A stretch of DNA of 64,000 nucleotides from Vulcanibacillus modesticaldus (lineage in GTDB: Bacteria > Bacillota > Bacilli > Tepidibacillales > Tepidibacillaceae), in contig NZ_MIJF01000013.1 of assembly GCF_001730235.1 (NCBI RefSeq), forward strand, positions 1 through 64,000. Reading direction: 5' to 3'. Every line of letters begins with the position of its first letter. Within the stretch, counting starts at the first letter, position 1. The translations under genes were made by a program, and so were the position numbers. The notes beneath the pieces are model-generated. The model saw only the letters and a program-made list of their open reading frames with translations, was not told the DNA's origin and searched no databases. Below are positions 36,855-45,604 of this stretch, in pieces.

Positions 36855-37736
36855 TCACATATATCCATCTTTTCTTAGTTCCTCTAATCCACCGCCATCT
36901 TCTTTGTCCTGTTCTCTTCCTGATCTTTCGGCAATATTAGCAAATTTTCCGGTTTTTAACTCTTTTACTATGTCATCAACTGTTCTAGATTCTGAATCCA
37001 CAGGACTTGTACATGGCCAACATCCTAGAGAGCGGTATCTTTTGTTATTGCCTTGATTAAAATATAAAGAAACTACAGGTATGTTTTCTCTTTGAATATA
37101 TTCCCATATATCTAACTCAGTCCAGTCTAATAAAGGATGAATGCGTACATGCGTCCCTGGAGCAAAATCTGTTTTGTAATAATTCCAAAATTCTGGAGGT
37201 TGCTCTCCTATGTTCCAATCATTTTGTTTATCACGAGGAGAAAAATACCGTTCTTTAGAACGACTGCCTTCTTCATCTGCACGCACACCCACAATGACAC
37301 CAGTAAATGGTTTGGGGTTTTCTTCCAATTCATATTCTCCGGTGTCTTGATTCAGACGGTAACGTTTACCTGTGCCACTTAGGGTATCTTTTAAGGCTTG
37401 TGATTTTAAGTTTCTACAACATTCTATTCTTGAAACATTCCCATCCGGAAAAGTTAACTTCTTTGCTAATGCATCTTCGTTTTGTCCTACAATCATATCA
37501 ATATTCCACTCTCTAGCAAATCTATCACGATACTCTATCATTTCTTTAATTTTGTAATTTGTATCTACATGAATTAACGGGAATGGTATATGACCATAAA
37601 ATGCTTTACGTGTTAGCCAAACCAGTACAGTACTATCTTTTCCTATTGACCATAACATTCCTAAATCTTTAAATTGACTATACGCTTCCCTAATGATATG
37701 AATACTTTTATTTTCTAGTTTTGTTAAATGATCCAT
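36855..37736 (-). CDS. cysD: Sulfate adenylyltransferase subunit CysD
   Basis: CysD is the catalytic ATP sulfurylase subunit of the PAPS-reductase-like fold. The protein shows the PP-loop MLWSIGKDSTVLVWLTRKAF, IHVDTNYKIKEMIEYRDRFA, VRADEEGSRSKERYFSPRD and RYRSLGCWPCTSPVDS. I start at ATG 37736 (293 residues), since GGAG lies upstream; a GTG at 37748 overlaps that site. It forms a run with the DUF2061 gene (24 bases upstream) and cysN (20 bases downstream). Confidence 0.95.
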   Translation of the reverse strand: MDHLTKLENKSIHIIREAYSQFKDLGMLWSIGKDSTVLVWLTRKAFYGHIPFPLIHVDTNYKIKEMIEYRDRFAREWNIDMIVGQNEDALAKKLTFPDGNVSRIECCRNLKSQALKDTLSGTGKRYRLNQDTGEYELEENPKPFTGVIVGVRADEEGSRSKERYFSPRDKQNDWNIGEQPPEFWNYYKTDFAPGTHVRIHPLLDWTELDIWEYIQRENIPVVSLYFNQGNNKRYRSLGCWPCTSPVDSESRTVDDIVKELKTGKFANIAERSGREQDKEDGGGLEELRKDGYM

Positions 37737-37760
37737 AATTAATATCACTCCAAGATAATA

Positions 37761-37994
37761 TTAAAATCTAAACTTATCCCATACTCTTTCATGAGCATAA
37801 TATAATACCATTTTTAATATAACTTCTATTCCAGCTACAGCACCGGCGATTTCTAATTTACCCGTAGCGGAATAAACTAATCCTAAAGTAGTTAAAGTGG
37901 CAACGACTCGCCACGATATTGTTTTTAAAACACTTCTTTTTCTACTAGATATACTTTCATGTTCTTTTACATGTAAGTCTTTTGATAATTCCAT
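37761..37994 (-). CDS. DUF2061 small membrane protein
   Basis: The 77-residue protein reads RSVLKTISWRVVATLTTLGLVYSATGKLEIAGAVAGIEVILKMVLYYAHERVWDKF, the DUF2061 signature with two membrane helices. This family is found beside or fused to APS kinase genes. The ribosome-binding site AAAGGAG overlaps the end of cysC, so it is coupled to it. A role in sulfate transport or in holding the activation enzymes at the membrane is possible but unproven. Confidence 0.88.
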   Translation of the reverse strand: MELSKDLHVKEHESISSRKRSVLKTISWRVVATLTTLGLVYSATGKLEIAGAVAGIEVILKMVLYYAHERVWDKFRF

Positions 37995-38004
37995 AATTTC
38001 TCCT

Positions 38005-38613
38005 TTACATCCACCTTATTTGTTTGTTTAAGTAATTCAAAACTAGTTGAGTACTTTCTTCAATGGACAACATTTCCGTATCAATAACAAGATCAGGATT
38101 ATTAGGTTCTTCAAATTTATCTGATATTCCGGTGAAATGTTTAATTTCACCATTAAATGCTTTTTTATATAAACCTTTTGGGTCTCTTTTAGCACAAACT
38201 TCAATATCAGCTTTAACATATACTTCAATAACATTTTCTTTTCCAATTATTCCTCTGTATAATTCCCGCATTTTTTCTAAAGGTGTAATAAAAGAGACTA
38301 ATGTAATAATACCTGCATCATGAAATAATTTTGCAACCTCACTAATTCTACGTATATTTTCTATTCTATCTTCTTCTTTAAAACCTAAATCCTTGTTTAA
38401 ACCAAATCGAATATTGTCACCATCTAAGCGATAAATTAATTTATTTTCCTTAAATAATTGCTTTTCGACCTCAACAGCAATGGTTGACTTCCCGGAACCA
38501 GATAACCCTGTAAACCATACTACTTTTGGGTTTTGACTCAGTAATCTATATCTATCTTCTTTTGTAATATTACCCGAGTGCCAAGTAATATTTTTATCTA
38601 TCAAAATGTCCAC
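38005..38613 (-). CDS. cysC: Adenylyl-sulfate kinase CysC
   Basis: CysC phosphorylates APS to PAPS, the sulfate donor. The 202-residue protein has an intact P-loop, VVWFTGLSGSGKSTIAVEVE, then YRLDGDNIRFGLNKDLGF and FHDAGIITLVSFITPLEKMR with the usual ITP motif. It is the first gene of the cysC-DUF2061-cysD-cysN run. The start GTG 38613 is tentative; a TTG six codons... is less certain because the AAGGA site lies next to the GTG. A 9-bp inverted repeat lies 45 bases upstream. Confidence 0.93.
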   Translation of the reverse strand: MDILIDKNITWHSGNITKEDRYRLLSQNPKVVWFTGLSGSGKSTIAVEVEKQLFKENKLIYRLDGDNIRFGLNKDLGFKEEDRIENIRRISEVAKLFHDAGIITLVSFITPLEKMRELYRGIIGKENVIEVYVKADIEVCAKRDPKGLYKKAFNGEIKHFTGISDKFEEPNNPDLVIDTEMLSIEESTQLVLNYLNKQIRWM

Positions 38614-38657
38614 ATCCTTAACTTAAAATGAATTTGAATTTGTATATTATTGTAGAT

Positions 38658-38687
38658 ATATGTCTGTGGATAATAGTTCAGACATAT
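38658..38687. promoter_or_regulatory. 9-bp inverted repeat upstream of cysC
   Basis: ATATGTCTG (38658-38666) and CAGACATAT (38679-38687) are perfect inverted arms 12 bases apart, about 45 bases before the cysC start and without a T-run. It may be an operator or an mRNA hairpin for the sulfate activation genes. Confidence 0.4.
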
Positions 38688-38783
38688 TTTACGTATATAA
38701 ATCATATAATCTATCTTTTGTATCATTCATCATCTAATAACTACTAGTTTTGTATTAAAATTCAACTGAAAAACATTATGATA

Positions 38784-39190
38784 TTAATTCAACAATTTAT
38801 TATAAACAGCTAATGTTAATTCAATCGTAGAATTTATATCAAAATCCTCGGCTCGCTTAGTACATTTAAAGCTTATATCTTCGTAAAAATCAGGATTATT
38901 TAATAGTTTTTCTAATATATTGCCAAGTTCATCTGAATTCCCAGACTCAAAGAGCAGACCGTGACCACCAACAATTTCTTTAAGTCCTTCTACCTTACTA
39001 GCAACAAACGGCTTTCCTGATGCCAGTCCCTCTATAGGAAGCTAGACTCAACCCTTCCCAATTCGAAGAGAGTACCACTATATCACATGTTTTAAGTATT
39101 CTATCCACATCATTCCTAAAACCCAAAAAATGAACTCTACGATCAATTTCTATTTTTTGTAAAAATTTCAGTTTTGCTGCTTTAATGATC
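38784..39190 (-). pseudogene. Truncated, frameshifted family 4 glycosyltransferase
   Basis: The minus strand encodes the C-terminal half of a GT4 enzyme: KLKFLQKIEIDRRVHFLGFR, DIVVLSSNWEGLSLA, then after a one-base insertion near 39036 IEGLASGKPFVASKVEGLKE and LGNILEKLLNNPDFYEDI, ending at TAA 38784. The N-terminal half is missing where an IS3-type fragment begins (about 39185). It is a dead glycosyltransferase of the polysaccharide locus, lost by insertion and frameshift. Confidence 0.85.
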
Positions 39191-39426
39191 CTTCAAAGTC
39201 ATTATTAGATGGAATAATAGATTTACTCAGTTCATATTCTTTAATCCAGTTATTAATAGCATTAACATGTAAGCCCATTGTTCTCACTACTTCTGCCTGT
39301 TTTAAACCTTGTTCTTTCACCATTGAAATTACATTCAGCTTAAAATCCTTGGTATATCGCTTTCTTTTGCTAATTTTTTACACTCTCCTTGATTTTATTA
39401 AATTATCACATCAAGGTCGTGTCCAC
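39185..39426 (-). mobile_element. IS3-family orfA remnant with element end
   Basis: The minus strand reads SKRKRYTKDFKLNVISMVKE, continuing QGLKQAEVVRTMGLHVNAIN, the helix-turn-helix of IS3/IS150-type orfA, for about 62 codons before it runs into the broken glycosyltransferase. The start codon position is ATT 39374, so even the start seems damaged. The outer part near 39405-39426 (TGGACACGACCTTGATGTG on the minus strand) probably contains the left terminal repeat. orfB is absent here. Confidence 0.75.
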
Positions 39427-39450
39427 TATCTATGCTAGCAAAATCTATTT

Positions 39451-40266
39451 TCAATTTGCTATACCTTTCTTCCTTGCTTTTTTCCTATGATAATATCTCA
39501 TAATCATATTTGGTACTATCATAGCAATCAGTGGTTTCAAAGCAAGTATCCTTTGAAGATAAGGAATATTCAATCTCTTGCATGCATATAATCTTGCTCT
39601 AGTTTCAGCAATTCTAAATTTTTTCTTTCTTCGATTGTATGAATTTCTATCTTCTCTGTAGTAAATTAATGGTTCTTGAATGTTATGTAAAATATAATTA
39701 CGCTCAAAAAATTTAATCCATAAATCATAGTCTTCAAGTCTTTGTCTTGTTAATTCATTAACTGAATAACCTCTTACTTGATTTAGTTTATCTTTTTTCA
39801 TAATTACAGTAGGATGGATAAAAGGCGCTCCAGTAACCATACATTTTCTGTCAGGTATCGCTGAAGGTTGAAGAAGTCCCCATATGCCTGTTTCATCAAA
39901 TAAATAGGCACCTGAACCACATGCATCGCAATTATGAGTATTCATATAACCCACTTGCTTTTCAATTCTATCTTTTACCATGATGTCATCTCCATCATGG
40001 CGCATTATATAATCTCCAGTACTTATTTCTAAACAATTATTTAATGTCTTAGCTAAACCTATGTTTTTTTTATTCTTAATTAATTTTATTCGATTATCTT
40101 TTTCAGCATATTTAAGTGCAATTTCATATGTCCTATCTGTAGAACCATCATCGCACATAATTAATTCCCAGTTATCATAAGATTGATTTATTATTGAGTC
40201 AATAGATTCAGTCAATGTTTTTTCACAATTGTAAATTCCCATAATAATTGAGACTTTTTTTGTCAT
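39451..40266 (-). CDS. Family 2 glycosyltransferase
   Basis: The 271-residue protein has the GT-A fold: KKVSIIMGIYNCEKTLTESI, MCDDGSTDRTYEIALKYA, then MRHDGDDIMVKDRIEKQV with the DxD metal site, and LEDYDLWIKFFERNYI with the catalytic ED-x-D motif. It would add one sugar of the exopolysaccharide repeat unit. I start at ATG 40266 (GAGGTG six bases before); a GTG at 40275 is also in frame. It lies directly after the polymerase gene. Confidence 0.9.
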   Translation of the reverse strand: MTKKVSIIMGIYNCEKTLTESIDSIINQSYDNWELIMCDDGSTDRTYEIALKYAEKDNRIKLIKNKKNIGLAKTLNNCLEISTGDYIMRHDGDDIMVKDRIEKQVGYMNTHNCDACGSGAYLFDETGIWGLLQPSAIPDRKCMVTGAPFIHPTVIMKKDKLNQVRGYSVNELTRQRLEDYDLWIKFFERNYILHNIQEPLIYYREDRNSYNRRKKKFRIAETRARLYACKRLNIPYLQRILALKPLIAMIVPNMIMRYYHRKKARKKGIAN

Positions 40267-40276
40267 TATTACCACC

Positions 40277-41323
40277 TCACATAAGATGAGTTTTATATGG
40301 AATTAAATCAGAATAGTACATTAAAGATAAAATAAATACTACTAAGAAAACTACCGTAAAACAGTATTGATATAATAATCTTTCTTTTTTTTCCATTTGA
40401 GTTAAAATATTAGGTAATAACAGAACCAGAACTATACTAAAATAATATTCAATCCTCGCTATAAAAACATTAGTAAATCCAATAATCATAAAAAATGATG
40501 ATACTATTAGCAAAGTTTTATCATACTGATATTCTGTTTTTTTAGTAAGTATTAAAACAAATAATATTATTATAATCCTTAATACAAACAAGAGTTTTAA
40601 TCCTTTTCCAGCAGGTCGAGATTCAAAATAATTAATATATCTAGGATTCAAATTATCTAACATACTAAATATAAAAGACATTCTTTCAAAAATTATTGTA
40701 GATATGATACCTAAAACAATTATAAAAACAAAAAATTTAAATGTTGGCTTTATCTTTTTAACCACTAACTGAATAAGCATAGCTATAATAGAAGTTGAAT
40801 GAAAAAATGATCCTATTATATTAAGCAAAACAAATTTTTTTCTGTTTTCTTCTATATACTGATTAGCATAAAAATTAATAGCAATTGCTATCCATTGCCT
40901 AATTATATTAAAGGCTCCTGTATAAAATCCTAAAAGAATAAAAAGTAATATTGAAAAAGTAAAATTTTTAGATTCTTTTTTTATTCTTGAATAAATCGGA
41001 ATATACGTTATAATTGCACTCGTCCAAAAAATCCCATAACTACTACTCGATATGTTTTTTGTTATCCAACTTAATAAATAGTAACCAAACTCTTGCTTAG
41101 TAGAATAGTAATCTTTTAGACTAAATACCTTTGATATATAAGTATTATAAATATGATAGTACATTCCATAATCAGTACCTACATTAAATCTAATTCCTGA
41201 AAAAATTATAAGAACTAATAATATAAATATATCTAAAACTGTCCATTTTTTTGTTAAACTTTTAGTTTTGATTATTAAAGCTATAGAATAAACTATTAAA
41301 ACAATAAAAAAATATAATGACAT
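40277..41323 (-). CDS. EpsG-family polysaccharide polymerase
   Basis: The 348-residue membrane protein has about 10 helices and the EpsG-type segment GIRFNVGTDYGMYYHIYNTYI, followed by EFGYYLLSWITKN and GAFNIIRQWIAIAINFYANQYI. It probably polymerises flipped repeat units outside the membrane. Start: ATG 41323 (MSLYFFIVLIVYSIALII), right after GGAGGGG. IS3 orfB remains lie just upstream. Confidence 0.88.
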   Translation of the reverse strand: MSLYFFIVLIVYSIALIIKTKSLTKKWTVLDIFILLVLIIFSGIRFNVGTDYGMYYHIYNTYISKVFSLKDYYSTKQEFGYYLLSWITKNISSSSYGIFWTSAIITYIPIYSRIKKESKNFTFSILLFILLGFYTGAFNIIRQWIAIAINFYANQYIEENRKKFVLLNIIGSFFHSTSIIAMLIQLVVKKIKPTFKFFVFIIVLGIISTIIFERMSFIFSMLDNLNPRYINYFESRPAGKGLKLLFVLRIIIILFVLILTKKTEYQYDKTLLIVSSFFMIIGFTNVFIARIEYYFSIVLVLLLPNILTQMEKKERLLYQYCFTVVFLVVFILSLMYYSDLIPYKTHLM

Positions 41324-41346
41324 TTTCCCCTCCATCTGGATTTGAG

Positions 41347-41668
41347 TCAATATTTTGGACAGGAAAAAGTTAAATCCTGTACTAAATGTTTTAATTGATC
41401 TTCAATGGCTTGACATTTTAAACTAGTATGATAATTCTTGGTTAGAAGTATATGATGAATTTTAGGATCACCATATCGTTTCTTACTATCTTGATAGATT
41501 TGTTTGATTCTTTCCGTCCGTTAATTTTTTATTTTCATGATCACGCTTTGACTGTGATTTATGTAATAATTGGTAACATCTACTTCTTGAAACCCTAAGT
41601 ACTTCACATATCATTTTAACTTGGTGTTCCAATTCCTTAATTAAAACATTACTTAAATACATCTTCAT
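41347..41668 (-). mobile_element. IS3-family orfB remnant, frameshifted and internally deleted
   Basis: The minus strand encodes the start of an IS3 orfB, LEHQVKMICEVLRVSRSRCY, then after a frameshift near 41518 RIKQIYQDSKKRYGDPKIHH, then KCQAIEDQLKHLVQDLTFSC, ending at TGA 41347. The integrase core with its DDE residues is missing. It is a dead element. With the orfA remnant at 39185-39426 it brackets the polymerase and a glycosyltransferase. Confidence 0.75.
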
Positions 41669-41679
41669 TTATTTTAAAT

Positions 41680-42813
41680 CTATTTCTTGTTTAGATAGCT
41701 CAAATATATATCTTTCATCTCTTTTGTTACCTGCTCAAGCGAATACGATTTAATAAGTTCTAAACTATTTCGACCAAAATTCTCTCTTAATTCTTCTAAT
41801 AAATAAAATTCCTCAACTGCATTAGCAAACCCATCTACATCGTCTATACCGACAACATACCCATTTTCACCATTTCTAACTAAATCTCGATTCCCTCTAC
41901 AGTTTGTAACTACAAGGGGCAATCCTGTTGCCATTGCTTCCATAACATTAACTGGTAGGCCTTCTTGTCTTGATGATGAAACAGCAATGTCAGCAATAGT
42001 CATAAGATATGGTACATCCTTTCGATATCCTAAAAAATGAATATATTGTTCTAAATCTAATTTTTTAGTATGTTCCTTATATTTATCTATTAAATCTCCT
42101 GTACCTACTAGCAATAATTTTAAATCGGGAATTTTCTTTCTTAATATATTAACTGCATTTATAAGTAAATCTTGGTGTTTTCTATAGCTCATTTCAGCAA
42201 CATAAATTAAAATAAAATCATTTTCATCATATCCGTACTGTTTTCTCAACTCTTTCTTCTCTTCAAATGTTGGAGGGGTAAATTTATTTAAATCAATACC
42301 GACACCGGGTATATATCTTACGTCATTTATTTTTAATCGTTTCTGAGCTAAAGTGTAGTCCTCATTATTTATTGTAATAATACAATCGGTAAAACGACCT
42401 AACCATTTTTCAATATTATAATAAATTAGCCAGTTTTTAAGTGGTGCTCCTTCAAAAAAATGTAAGCCATGAGCTGTATATAACACTTTAGAACCATTTT
42501 TTCTTGTTTTTCTAGCTGCCAAACGAGTTATAGCCCCGCCAGAAGGTGACTGACAATGAATAATATCAAAATGAATATCATTAAATAATTCTTCAAGCTG
42601 TTTTAGAGCTTTTATATTACCAATACTAAAAGGATTCCTATCAAAATCAATTTGATGTTTTATTACATTTGGATCTTCAAAATTGTCTATTTTATCATTA
42701 AAGTTTGCTGCAATATGTACTTCATGTCCCATATTTAATAAAACCTTATAATCATAGTGCCCAAAAATTCTGAAATGCCGACCAAGATGTGCAGTAACCA
42801 ATACTCTTGCCAT
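41680..42813 (-). CDS. Family 4 glycosyltransferase
   Basis: The 377-residue GT-B enzyme starts MARVLVTAHLGRHFRIFGHYDY and has FDIIHCQSPSGGAITRLAARK, ILIYVAEMSYRKHQDLLINAV, FLGYRKDVPYLMTIADIAVSSSRQEGLPVNVMEAMATGLPLV (the E-x7-E donor site). It is similar in type to CapM/EpsD-like glycosyltransferases. AAAGGAG precedes the ATG. It is intact, in contrast with the broken GT4 at 38784-39190. Confidence 0.9.
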   Translation of the reverse strand: MARVLVTAHLGRHFRIFGHYDYKVLLNMGHEVHIAANFNDKIDNFEDPNVIKHQIDFDRNPFSIGNIKALKQLEELFNDIHFDIIHCQSPSGGAITRLAARKTRKNGSKVLYTAHGLHFFEGAPLKNWLIYYNIEKWLGRFTDCIITINNEDYTLAQKRLKINDVRYIPGVGIDLNKFTPPTFEEKKELRKQYGYDENDFILIYVAEMSYRKHQDLLINAVNILRKKIPDLKLLLVGTGDLIDKYKEHTKKLDLEQYIHFLGYRKDVPYLMTIADIAVSSSRQEGLPVNVMEAMATGLPLVVTNCRGNRDLVRNGENGYVVGIDDVDGFANAVEEFYLLEELRENFGRNSLELIKSYSLEQVTKEMKDIYLSYLNKK

Positions 42814-42933
42814 TGTAATATTCTCCTTTAATATGTATTAAGTAATGTCATAAAACTTTAATATCGAAACCAATTTTAATACGATAAAAATTAATTTTTC
42901 TTAAATTCATAAAATCTTCTGCTCATTCAAATT

Positions 42934-43692
42934 TTATTTGTTTGGCCAGTAATGATATACTGAATTAATACTTACATACTGAAATCCACTTGCATTATAA
43001 AATTTAATAGCTAACACATTATCAACTTGAGTTCCTACTTTTATTAATTTTATTCCTTTTTCATGTGCAAAAAACTCTAATCCGGCTATTAGTAATTTAC
43101 CAATATTCTGACCTCTAAATTTATCGTCAACGGCAATCAGTTCAATAGTTGCAAATGAATATTCTAAATTCATGGAAAATAATAAGTAACCTGCAATTTC
43201 ACCATTTCTCTGAACAATTACAAAGTATTTTTCAGGTTTATCGAAAGCACACTCAGTCCAATGAACATATATATTTCGTGCCTGTTCTTTTGGTAAATAA
43301 GGATCATTAAAAAATCGTGAATATAAAAAGGCCTTTTGTGCTATATTTAATATATTTTCATTTCTCGGAAAAGAATTATAAACATTCGTAAATTCATCTA
43401 CTATGCTTGATTGTTTATTAATTGGCTTAACAAATTGAATATTCATATCGGTTAAAAAAGCTTTTGTTTTTTCACCTATCCAAATATTATTTTGGTTGAT
43501 ATTACCTAAATTAGTGATTGTAACAAAATCATATTTATTACAATAATCTAAAATTTCATATTGTTCTACTTCAGATATACTATCATTTAGAACAACCTTT
43601 GCTGATTTAATACCAAAATATTTTGTGTCCCAATTTAAAGGAAATGCTTCAAAAGATTTGCTATTAAGCTTTGCTATATTGTTCATTTTCAT
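42934..43692 (-). CDS. GNAT acetyltransferase, probably acting on an amino-sugar nucleotide
   Basis: The 252-residue protein has an N-terminal half resembling WecD-like sugar acetyltransferases (WDTKYFGIKSAKVVL) and a C-terminal GNAT domain: IELIAVDDKFRGQNIGKLLIAGLEFFAHEKGIKLIKVGTQVDNVLAIKFYNASGFQYV, with the acetyl-CoA-binding RGQNIGKLL. Its ATG overlaps the stop of the sugar transferase (TAATG). With the dehydratase and aminotransferase upstream it would N-acetylate the 4-amino sugar to give a bacillosamine-like or fucosamine-like product. Confidence 0.85.
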   Translation of the reverse strand: MKMNNIAKLNSKSFEAFPLNWDTKYFGIKSAKVVLNDSISEVEQYEILDYCNKYDFVTITNLGNINQNNIWIGEKTKAFLTDMNIQFVKPINKQSSIVDEFTNVYNSFPRNENILNIAQKAFLYSRFFNDPYLPKEQARNIYVHWTECAFDKPEKYFVIVQRNGEIAGYLLFSMNLEYSFATIELIAVDDKFRGQNIGKLLIAGLEFFAHEKGIKLIKVGTQVDNVLAIKFYNASGFQYVSINSVYHYWPNK

Positions 43693-44309
43693 TAATGCTC
43701 ACCTTTTACACTGTCAGATTGGGAAGTAACATATACCCCTTTCCGCAATATAACTCCCTCTATTGTTTTGAAAAATATTTTAAAGTCAAGACAAAGTGAA
43801 ATATTATCAACATAATAAATATCGTTTTTTAATCTTTGCTTCCATTCCACAGTATTTCTGAAATATGCTTGGTTATATCCAGTAATACCTGGTAGTACTT
43901 CAAGTTTTTTTCCTTCATCTCTTTCATAATAATTGATATGTTCTGGTAAATCAGGTCTTGGACCAATAAAACTCATATCTCCTTTAATTACATTAATTAA
44001 TTGAGGTAATTCATCTAAACTTGTTTTTCTAAGTATTCTACCTACTTTTGTTAATCTTGGATCGTCATCTGAGTTATACGTAGATCCATCTGCATTTCTC
44101 AAATCTGGTGCATTTACCTTCATAGAACGTAATTTATACATTTTGAAAACTTGTCCATCTTTCCCAAGTCTATTGCCACAATAAAATATTGGTCCCCTAT
44201 CTTCTAATTTGATGAAAATTCCACAAATTAAAATTACTAATGAAACTGGAGGTAATAACATCAACGAAAATATAATATCCAATATCCTCTTAACATATTT
44301 TTTATACAT
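43692..44309 (-). CDS. Initiating sugar-1-phosphate transferase (PglC/EpsL-like)
   Basis: The 205-residue bacterial sugar transferase has one N-terminal membrane segment (about 10-32), then GPIFYCGNRLGKDGQVFKMYKLRSM, DDDPRLTKVGRILRKTSLDELPQLINVIKGDMSFIGPRPDLPEH. It moves a sugar phosphate from the NDP-sugar to undecaprenyl phosphate to start the repeat unit. Being short and beside a PglE/PglF pair, it resembles PglC, which uses UDP-bacillosamine. Confidence 0.92.
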   Translation of the reverse strand: MYKKYVKRILDIIFSLMLLPPVSLVILICGIFIKLEDRGPIFYCGNRLGKDGQVFKMYKLRSMKVNAPDLRNADGSTYNSDDDPRLTKVGRILRKTSLDELPQLINVIKGDMSFIGPRPDLPEHINYYERDEGKKLEVLPGITGYNQAYFRNTVEWKQRLKNDIYYVDNISLCLDFKIFFKTIEGVILRKGVYVTSQSDSVKGEH

Positions 44310-44373
44310 ACATAATGAACCCCCAAAAGGAAAATGTTGAACGTATTTCTTCTACAAATCGCCAAAATTAACT

Positions 44374-45567
44374 CTAAAGTACAATGGACTTAAAAGTTTT
44401 TAGAACATACTCCACCTGCTCGTCAGTAAGCAATGTATGTAATGGCAGCGTTATTTCATTTTTATACATATCAAAAGCATTAGGATAGTCTTTTATATCA
44501 AATCCTAAATTCTTATACGCAGTATGCATTGGTAATGGTTTATAATGAACGTTTGTCGCAATCCCTTTTTCAGCCATTTTTTCTATTATTTTATTTCTAT
44601 ATTTTTCATCTTTACCAAGTAGTCTCACAAGGTATAAATGACCACTTGATGAAAAATCTTCACCATAATGCTTTAAAGTATCTACTTCATCACTTAATAA
44701 TGCTTTATCATACATTTCTATAATTTGTTTTCTTCTCTTTAGAATTTCAGGATATCTTTGTAATTGTGCAAGACCTAAAGATGCCATAATATCAGTCATA
44801 TTACATTTATAAGCAGGATAAACTATATCGTACTCCCACGCACCAAGCTTTGTTTTGGCTAATGCATCCTTTGATTGTCCGTGAAGAGATAGTAGCATAA
44901 ACTTTTTGTAAACCTCATCATTATCAATCTCAGGTATATCTCTCCAAGTGACAGCTCCACCCTCAGCAGTGGTTATGTTTTTTACAGCATGGAATGAAAA
45001 ACATGTAAAATCTGCAACTTCTCCACTTTTTTTCCCTTTATACATAGCTCCAAAGGAATGGGCTGCATCTGCTAATACAATAACTCTACCTATTGCTTTT
45101 TGAATTTCGTTTGAGGGATCAAAAAGATTTTGCTTTCTATTAATTATTTCAAATATCTTATCATAATCAGACATCACTCCTGCTATATCTACAGAAATAA
45201 TTGCTTTTGTCTTTTCTGTTATGGCTTGTTCTAATTGTTCATAATCCATTTGAAATGAATCTTTAGCAGTGTCAACAAGTATAATTTTTGCTCCGACATG
45301 ATGAATAACACTCGCTGATGCTGTATATGTATAAGCAGAAGTTATTACTTCATCTCCTTCACCTATTCCCAAAAGTCTTAGTGTCATTTCCATCGCTGCC
45401 GTAGCTGAATTTAAACAAACTGTCCTTGAGGTATTACAATACTCTGCTATTTTCTTTTCAAATAATTTTGTCTTAGGTCCAGTTGTAATCCAACCTGATT
45501 TTAATGTATCAACAACCTCATCTATCTCAAGCTGAGAAATATCTGGAGGCGAAAATGGTATTTTCAT
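44374..45567 (-). CDS. DegT/DnrJ/EryC1 family sugar aminotransferase
   Basis: A PLP-dependent enzyme that aminates a 4-keto-6-deoxy sugar nucleotide. Landmarks are IPFSPPDISQLEIDEVVDTLKSGWITTGP, LNSATAAMEMTLRLLGIGEGDEVI, DAAHSFGA and the PLP lysine in SFHAVKNITTAEGGAVTW. ATG 45567 follows GGAGGAG. It lies 31 bases after the dehydratase gene that would make its substrate. Confidence 0.92.
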   Translation of the reverse strand: MKIPFSPPDISQLEIDEVVDTLKSGWITTGPKTKLFEKKIAEYCNTSRTVCLNSATAAMEMTLRLLGIGEGDEVITSAYTYTASASVIHHVGAKIILVDTAKDSFQMDYEQLEQAITEKTKAIISVDIAGVMSDYDKIFEIINRKQNLFDPSNEIQKAIGRVIVLADAAHSFGAMYKGKKSGEVADFTCFSFHAVKNITTAEGGAVTWRDIPEIDNDEVYKKFMLLSLHGQSKDALAKTKLGAWEYDIVYPAYKCNMTDIMASLGLAQLQRYPEILKRRKQIIEMYDKALLSDEVDTLKHYGEDFSSSGHLYLVRLLGKDEKYRNKIIEKMAEKGIATNVHYKPLPMHTAYKNLGFDIKDYPNAFDMYKNEITLPLHTLLTDEQVEYVLKTFKSIVL

Positions 45568-45604
45568 GAACAAAATCTCCTCCTGTTATCGAAAAACATA
45601 ACTA

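Noticed and set aside
38614-38783. Promoter for cysC
   Set aside because: Several AT-rich -10-like strings are present, but none has a well-spaced -35 box, so no promoter is called.
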